Shown here: positions 5,868 to 9,279 of the stretch, piece after piece
Position numbering within the stretch: the stretch's first letter is position 1
Layout: each line of letters starts with the position of its first letter
Assembly: GCA_020426425.1 (NCBI GenBank)
Contig: JAGQQB010000122.1
Coordinates: 1-9,279, forward strand
Reading direction: 5' to 3'
DNA: 9,279 nucleotides
Origin: Planctomycetaceae bacterium
GTDB lineage: Bacteria > Planctomycetota > Planctomycetia > Planctomycetales > Planctomycetaceae
Position numbers and translations under genes: made by a program
Notes under the pieces: generated by a model
Told to the model about the DNA's origin: nothing
Database searches by the model: none
The model's input: only the letters and a program-made list of their open reading frames with translations

Positions 5868-7058
5868 TCACGCCAGCGACATTATCGGGACCACTTCGCG
5901 CTGCAACTCACCGCCGGTCACGTGAACTTCCCCGGTCCAGTCAACGAAGACGTTGATCTCGCTCCGCACACCGAACTCGGGCAGATAGATGCCAGGCTCG
6001 ATGGAGAAACAGGTCCCCGGGAGCACGCGACGGTCTTCGCGTGTTTCGAGGTTATCCATGTTCGCTCCGTTGCCATGGACTTCCTGGCCAATGCTGTGCC
6101 CGGTGCGGTGACCGAAGTACTCGCCATAACCGGCATCGGCAATCACCTGACGGACGGCGTCGTCCACCTGTCCCCCGAGGAGCGGTTCGCCATTCGCGAA
6201 CGCATCCCGCACGCGGGCGATGCCGGCATCACGGGCGGCGGCCACAATGTTGAAGATCTTGACGTACTCTTCCGGCACCGTCGTCCCAACAAACCCCGTA
6301 CGGGTCAGATCGCTGTACACGCTGCGGGGACGCTCGCACTTCGCCCACTGATCGATCAGCACGAAGTCCCCTTCACGAATCCAGGTGTCCTCACCTTCAC
6401 CAGTCTCATAGTGCGGCATCCCGCTGTGCGGCCCACGACCGACAATGGGAGGGTGATACGTGGTGAGCTTGTTTCGGGCAAAGTGATCCATGATCAAATC
6501 TTGAACCGTACGTTCCTCGACCCCGCCCTTGGTCCGCACCTGGTCGGCAATAAAAGCCCAGGCCATGGCAAACGACGAGTTCGTATGCACTGCCGCTTCC
6601 AGATGCAGCGCCCACTGCTCTTCGTCCCAGGTCGCTTCGAACAGTTGAATGAGATCACCAGACGAGACCACCTCTGCACCGAATGACCGCACCAGTTCCA
6701 CGGTCCCGGCGTCGACCTTGGAGACATAAGGATTCCCGTTGCCCGGGGAATACTCCATCGCCAGTTGCTTGCATCCTCGCACGCAGGACTCGATTGCCGC
6801 TTCGAGCTGCTGCCACTTGAGGTAGATCGTCTTTTCACCAGGGAGATGATCCAGCGCGGAGTCCTCGATGCGATGCACGATTTTCATCGGCGTTCCCGCT
6901 GCGGGAATGAAGTACAGACATCGCCGCGAGCCCATGGTCCCTTCGGGAATCTGCATCACCCGCCGCGCGAGCGTGTTGCTGCCCCGGAAGTCGTACAGCA
7001 GCCAGCCGTCAAACTCGAAATCGACCAGTGCCTGTTGAATGCGTCCCAAATCAAACAT
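5868..7058 (-). CDS. M24-family metallopeptidase (Xaa-Pro aminopeptidase/dipeptidase-like)
   Basis: A 396-residue cytoplasmic peptidase of the YDFRGSN-containing M24 subgroup. The N-terminal creatinase-N-like domain spans about 1-150 (FDGWLLYDFRGSNTLARR near the start) and the pita-bread catalytic domain about 155-390. All five metal ligands are present: Asp236 (VLIDQW), Asp250 (VYSDLTRT), His321 (TGHSIGQEVHG), Glu354 (FSIEPGIY) and Glu367 (VRSEINVFV). The substrate-side His of the family is plausibly His202 or His211. It probably removes an N-terminal residue ahead of proline, or splits Xaa-Pro dipeptides, with two Mn or Co ions. ATG at 7058 is preferred; GTG at 7061 is directly upstream and in frame. 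GGAG (7069-7072 region) serves either. It precedes the ligand-less M24 paralogue on the same strand, so the two may act together, but the 317-base gap leaves co-transcription open. Confidence 0.96.
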   Translation of the reverse strand: MFDLGRIQQALVDFEFDGWLLYDFRGSNTLARRVMQIPEGTMGSRRCLYFIPAAGTPMKIVHRIEDSALDHLPGEKTIYLKWQQLEAAIESCVRGCKQLAMEYSPGNGNPYVSKVDAGTVELVRSFGAEVVSSGDLIQLFEATWDEEQWALHLEAAVHTNSSFAMAWAFIADQVRTKGGVEERTVQDLIMDHFARNKLTTYHPPIVGRGPHSGMPHYETGEGEDTWIREGDFVLIDQWAKCERPRSVYSDLTRTGFVGTTVPEEYVKIFNIVAAARDAGIARVRDAFANGEPLLGGQVDDAVRQVIADAGYGEYFGHRTGHSIGQEVHGNGANMDNLETREDRRVLPGTCFSIEPGIYLPEFGVRSEINVFVDWTGEVHVTGGELQREVVPIMSLA

Positions 7059-7223
7059 CACAGTTTGCTCCGTTTTCTTAGCGAGTCGCCTGGATGATTC
7101 ACTTCACCACAAAGCATCGATACGGTGACACGGCAGCCTGAGAGCGTCAACCGGTGCGACCGAATCGACGTCGCCACCACACCTTGTTCACCGGAGACAC
7201 GCCAGATTCGTCCACCAATGCAA

Positions 7224-7253
7224 ACAGCCGTCGCGGATCAACGCGACGGCTGT
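7224..7253 (-). terminator. Hairpin terminator behind tRNA-Cys
   Basis: ACAGCCGTCGCG (7224-7235) and CGCGACGGCTGT (7242-7253) form a perfect 12-bp stem with a 6-base loop. On the minus strand it begins 5 bases after the tRNA 3' end and is followed by TTTGCATTGG, a short T run. Position and stability support an intrinsic terminator and/or a 3'-processing boundary for the tRNA transcript; the weak U-tract is the main doubt. Confidence 0.65.
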
Positions 7254-7258
7254 CGAAG

Positions 7259-7333
7259 AGGTACCGCCCGGATTCGAACCGGGGAAATAACGGATTTGCA
7301 ATCCGTCGCCTTAGGCCACTTGGCTACGGTACC
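7259..7333 (-). tRNA. tRNA-Cys (anticodon GCA)
   Basis: A full cloverleaf can be folded on the minus strand: acceptor GGTACCG/CGGTACC, D-arm GCC/GGC, anticodon stem ACGGA/TCCGT with loop TTGCAAA (anticodon GCA), and T-arm CCCGG-TTCGAAT-CCGGG. The discriminator base is T, as expected for tRNA-Cys. CCA is not encoded (CTT follows), so it must be added enzymatically. The variable region reads TATTTC, 6 bases, one longer than usual. The transcript probably starts at the promoter near 7420-7448 and ends at the hairpin at 7224-7253. Confidence 0.97.
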
Positions 7334-7362
7334 TGACTGGTTGTGCCCTAATTGATCGGCAT

Positions 7363-7383
7363 CCCGAAAGCCGAACTTTCGGG
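7363..7383 (-). other. Hairpin in the tRNA-Cys 5' leader
   Basis: CCCGAAAG (7363-7370) and CTTTCGGG (7376-7383) form a perfect 8-bp stem with a 5-base loop. On the minus strand it lies between the proposed promoter and the tRNA, about 30 bases before the mature 5' end. No T-tract follows it, so it is more likely a structured leader than a terminator. Confidence 0.4.
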
Positions 7384-7419
7384 AAAACCGTCACAACGAG
7401 GGTTTCTCCTGCGAGCCTC

Positions 7420-7448
7420 ATTCTAGGGAGAGTCGGCAAATTTGGCAA
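7420..7448 (-). promoter_or_regulatory. Probable sigma70-type promoter for tRNA-Cys
   Basis: Read on the minus strand, TTGCCA (7443-7448) and TAGAAT (7420-7425) are separated by exactly 17 bases and match the -35 (TTGACA) and -10 (TATAAT) consensus at 5/6 and 4/6. They point at the tRNA, leaving a leader of about 80 bases. An inverted repeat, GTCGGCA (7432-7438) and TGCCGAC (7453-7459), overlaps the -35 region. Confidence 0.5.
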
Positions 7449-7611
7449 AGGCTGCCGACCCCGAAATCTGGGGCAAGTTTGACGGCAGAGCCTGATCAGC
7501 ACCAACCGGAACCTCATGTCAGCAGTTGAGACACCGAATGGGTAAATGGACAGAGACTGCGTCGCTGGAATCGGTTCGCCGAAATTATCGATTCCACACC
7601 AGGAATACGCG

Positions 7612-8616
7612 TCACTTCTTTGGTGGAGTGACCGCCGTCTCCCGTTGCTGCCGTGACAACCACTCGCACGCCGCATGGGGTAGTGCCTCGTGACCGCCCT
7701 CGAAAATTGTCACCCGGGCGCGATTCGCAATCCGACGCAGAAACAGTTCCCGACCGTACAACGGATCCTCCAGGGTGTCACTCTCCTGGGGCTCGGTCAA
7801 ACAACGGTTCCCCCACAACTGGTCGATCTCTTCACGTGACACAACGGGCAACTCCTGGGCTGCCGCCACCGCATTGAACGCCAGAATCGTATGCTCGACC
7901 GGGACGGAACCGGAATGTCCGTCATTCACACCAGCATTCAGATCGAGCGGCAGTTCAGTCGCACGATGCATCACGGTCAACGGACTCCGCTCGCGATACT
8001 GGTCGTCGACCTCCGCACTCATTCCCGGCGCTCCACCGCAACTCTTGGCGATCATCTGGGCATACTTGCCCGGAGTACCCGATCGGGCATGAAACTCATA
8101 CCAGCGTCGCAGATCGCTGATCCCCACCCACGCCGATGCTGCCGAGAACCGCTCCGGTACGTAACCGGCCATCAACATCGTCATGTGCCCTCCACCAGAG
8201 ACACCGGCCAGATACACGCGACTACGATCGACCGGAAACTCATCAAGCGCCCAGTCGAGCGCGTCGAGCACATCCTGCCGAGCCAACTTCGACCCACACG
8301 CATCAGGATGCTGGTTCGGCCCCCGAAAGTTCGGCTGCACGTAAAACCATTTCCGCTCCACTGCCTCGCGCTGCCAGTCCGACCGATCCTGTCGATAATC
8401 ACTGCTCCAAGTATGCAGCAGGACCAAGAGCGGACGCCGTTCGCCATCACGCACCTGAGGCCCCCAATACCGCAACGGCTGCGGAGACGCCCCCAGCGAA
8501 CTGGGAATCTTACGCTCGCTCAACGGTGGGAGCGCGGCTGATGTGTCTTGCGCGTGCGCGAAACGACTGAGCCAAAACAACAGACCGGCAACAAGCAGGA
8601 GGCGAGCGTTCAACAT
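7612..8616 (-). CDS. Secreted alpha/beta-hydrolase (esterase/peptidase-like)
   Basis: A 334-residue exported protein. Residues 1-22 form a Sec signal peptide (MLNARLLLVAGLLFWLSRFAHA) with likely cleavage after AHA. The mature part is an alpha/beta-hydrolase fold: the strand/oxyanion segment LLVLLHTWS (63-71), the nucleophile elbow GVSGGGH with Ser140, the acid Asp232 in AGVNDGHSG, and the His309 in FEGGHE. It resembles prolyl-oligopeptidase-type and feruloyl-esterase/PHB-depolymerase-like hydrolases, and the DVLDALDWALDEFPVD segment before the elbow is typical of them. Substrate is unknown; peptides, esters or plant and algal polymer side chains are all possible in a polysaccharide-degrading planctomycete. 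ATG at 8616 has only a weak GAAG-like site upstream. It is flanked by the tRNA region and by a 249-base gap, so it is probably transcribed alone. Confidence 0.92.
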   Translation of the reverse strand: MLNARLLLVAGLLFWLSRFAHAQDTSAALPPLSERKIPSSLGASPQPLRYWGPQVRDGERRPLLVLLHTWSSDYRQDRSDWQREAVERKWFYVQPNFRGPNQHPDACGSKLARQDVLDALDWALDEFPVDRSRVYLAGVSGGGHMTMLMAGYVPERFSAASAWVGISDLRRWYEFHARSGTPGKYAQMIAKSCGGAPGMSAEVDDQYRERSPLTVMHRATELPLDLNAGVNDGHSGSVPVEHTILAFNAVAAAQELPVVSREEIDQLWGNRCLTEPQESDTLEDPLYGRELFLRRIANRARVTIFEGGHEALPHAACEWLSRQQRETAVTPPKK

Positions 8617-8865
8617 CGTTCTTCAATTGAGCGACAGATTTCCAGGGCGAGTCCACCACTCAGCACACGCGTGAGGCTTCCCCTGAACAGTATCTCAGCA
8701 TGCTACCAGAGTGCGCCACCTGCATTCCAAGCCGCCCAACCTCAAGCCAGTCTCTTGATCGCTAACCGGAACATCATGGGGTCAAAGATGTGACCGGTGG
8801 CGTTCGCGCTGGTCCGGTTCACGTCGCGTAAGACCGAACCAACGCTGACAGCATCTTGGGCAACA
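8617..8865. other. Intergenic region, no gene seen
   Basis: A 249-base gap between the small membrane gene and the alpha/beta-hydrolase. An imperfect inverted repeat near 8811-8840 can form an 8-bp stem on the minus strand if one G-U pair is allowed, but no T-tract follows. I found no convincing promoter or ORF. Confidence 0.3.
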
Positions 8866-9147
8866 TCACGCTGCTGGCCCTGCGAGGGTCGCATCGACTG
8901 CAGTGGCGTGGTCATCAACCTCTGCCCCCGCACATCCTCGGCGACTGGCCACGTACCGTTTCACGATCCCCGCCCCGACCAGTGCCGGCGCGAGGATGAC
9001 ACACAGAGGGCAAGTCGCTCCGGCGAGCAATGTTGTCCCCACTCCAAAGGCGCCGAGGCCAGCGCCCAGGGCGAGGCAAGTGTTGGCGTCCTGAACCTCC
9101 TGAACCAATTGCTCCGTAGTTCGCTGCTCCGTGGTTCGCTTGGTCAT
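8866..9147 (-). CDS. Small Gly/Ala-rich membrane protein with CPLC motif
   Basis: A 93-residue protein of no family I can name. The start at 9147 is fixed by GGAGG 7 bases upstream, although the frame is open to 9267. Residues 1-22 are polar and contain a duplicated RTTEQ. Residues 24-63 form one or two hydrophobic helices rich in Gly and Ala (CLALGAGLGAFGVG, then LLAGATCPLCVILAPALVGAG), followed by KRYVASRR and a polar tail. Cys24, Cys46, Cys49 and Cys72 are present, with a CxxC inside the membrane stretch and many GxxxG-like spacings, suggesting helix packing and redox or metal binding. The upstream Cys-rich gene overlaps it through ATGA, so translation is probably coupled. A metal-transport accessory (weakly MerF-like in layout) or a pore-forming small protein are possibilities only. 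Confidence 0.8.
   Translation of the reverse strand: MTKRTTEQRTTEQLVQEVQDANTCLALGAGLGAFGVGTTLLAGATCPLCVILAPALVGAGIVKRYVASRRGCAGAEVDDHATAVDATLAGPAA
9109..9138 (-). repeat. 15-bp tandem duplication inside the small membrane gene
   Basis: TTGCTCCGTAGTTCG (9109-9123) and CTGCTCCGTGGTTCG (9124-9138) agree at 13 of 15 bases. On the minus strand they encode RTTEQ twice in the polar N-terminus. The two silent differences suggest the duplication is not brand new and kept its reading frame. Confidence 0.8.
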
Positions 9148-9278
9148 CGAAGTGCCTCCAGTAACAGAGTGACGAGAAAGTACACAGCCGCAAATCCCCA
9201 AATCAGCAGACAGGGCGAACAAACGCCCGTCGCGCACGCTCCCGATGAACAGTTGCCAGTGGAACAAGAGTCCGACTC
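9144..9278 (-). CDS. Cys-rich single-helix membrane protein, C-terminal 44 residues (start outside window)
   Basis: This frame enters from the right edge, so only its end is visible. The residues begin ESDSCSTGNCSSGACATGV, continue CSPC, then LLIWGFAAVYFLVTLLLEALR. Five cysteines at visible positions 5, 10, 15, 20 and 23 give the regular spacing C-x4-C-x4-C-x4-C-x2-C in a Gly/Ser background, directly before one predicted transmembrane helix (about 24-42) and a short EALR tail. The stop TGA (9144-9146) overlaps the ATG of the next gene (ATGA), and that gene's GGAGG lies inside these last codons, which supports a real coupled gene. Cys clusters of this kind bind metals or form disulfides or thioethers; which applies here is unknown. 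The function is not recognised, and the true N-terminus and length cannot be seen. Confidence 0.65.
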   Translation of the reverse strand, partial: ESDSCSTGNCSSGACATGVCSPCLLIWGFAAVYFLVTLLLEALR

Positions 9279-9279
9279 G

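Noticed and set aside
5787..6686. 299-codon open frame on the plus strand
   Set aside because: Antisense shadow of the intact M24 peptidase, which has clear catalytic residues on the other strand.
7363..7383. Leader hairpin as an intrinsic terminator
   Set aside because: No T-tract follows it on either strand.
7891..8541. 216-codon open frame on the plus strand
   Set aside because: Antisense shadow of the alpha/beta-hydrolase; Arg/Pro/His-rich as expected for the reverse of a GC-rich gene.
8866..9147. MerF-type mercury transporter assignment
   Set aside because: Only a loose GTTL...C...VIL resemblance and topology; the vicinal CC of MerF is replaced by CPLC and no mer genes are visible, so it is kept only as a hypothesis.

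Overview
This window looks like chromosomal DNA from a Planctomycetota bacterium. The inference rests on gene content and style: a secreted lipoprotein with tandem DUF1080 domains, a YDFRGSN-type M24 peptidase, moderately GC-rich coding DNA (about 60%), loosely packed genes with gaps of 100-400 bases, and many starts without a clear Shine-Dalgarno. No 16S or other decisive marker is present.

Layout. 1-439 is a non-coding leader ending in a repeat-rich probable control region. 440-1042 (+) is lexA, the self-cleaving SOS repressor. It converges with a two-gene minus-strand cluster: an isochorismatase-family cysteine hydrolase (1439-1996) followed by a small multi-pass membrane protein (1036-1398), whose end overlaps the end of lexA by 7 bases. 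1997-2916 is a lower-GC stretch holding one unrecognised 137-residue ORF (2266-2679, -). Next comes a lipoprotein with two DUF1080 domains (2917-4248, +). Its reading frame is broken by one in-frame TAG (3079-3081) between the lipoprotein signal peptide and the domains. 4384-5550 (-) is an M24-fold protein whose five metal ligands are all replaced, so it is probably a pseudoenzyme. 5868-7058 (-) is an M24 metallopeptidase with all five ligands intact. Between them lies an imperfect palindrome (5729-5792).

7259-7333 (-) is tRNA-Cys(GCA), with a 12-bp terminator-like hairpin directly downstream and a plausible sigma70-type promoter upstream. 7612-8616 (-) is a secreted alpha/beta-hydrolase. At the right edge, on the minus strand, are two overlapping small membrane-protein genes: the end of a Cys-rich one-helix protein (9144-9278, cut by the window edge) and a Gly/Ala-rich hydrophobic protein with a CPLC motif (8866-9147). 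They are linked by an ATGA stop/start overlap.

The genes do not form a single pathway. The most notable observations are the pseudo-M24/active M24 pair, the interrupted DUF1080 lipoprotein and the Cys-rich/CxxC small membrane gene pair. No mobile element, CRISPR array or phage module was seen.
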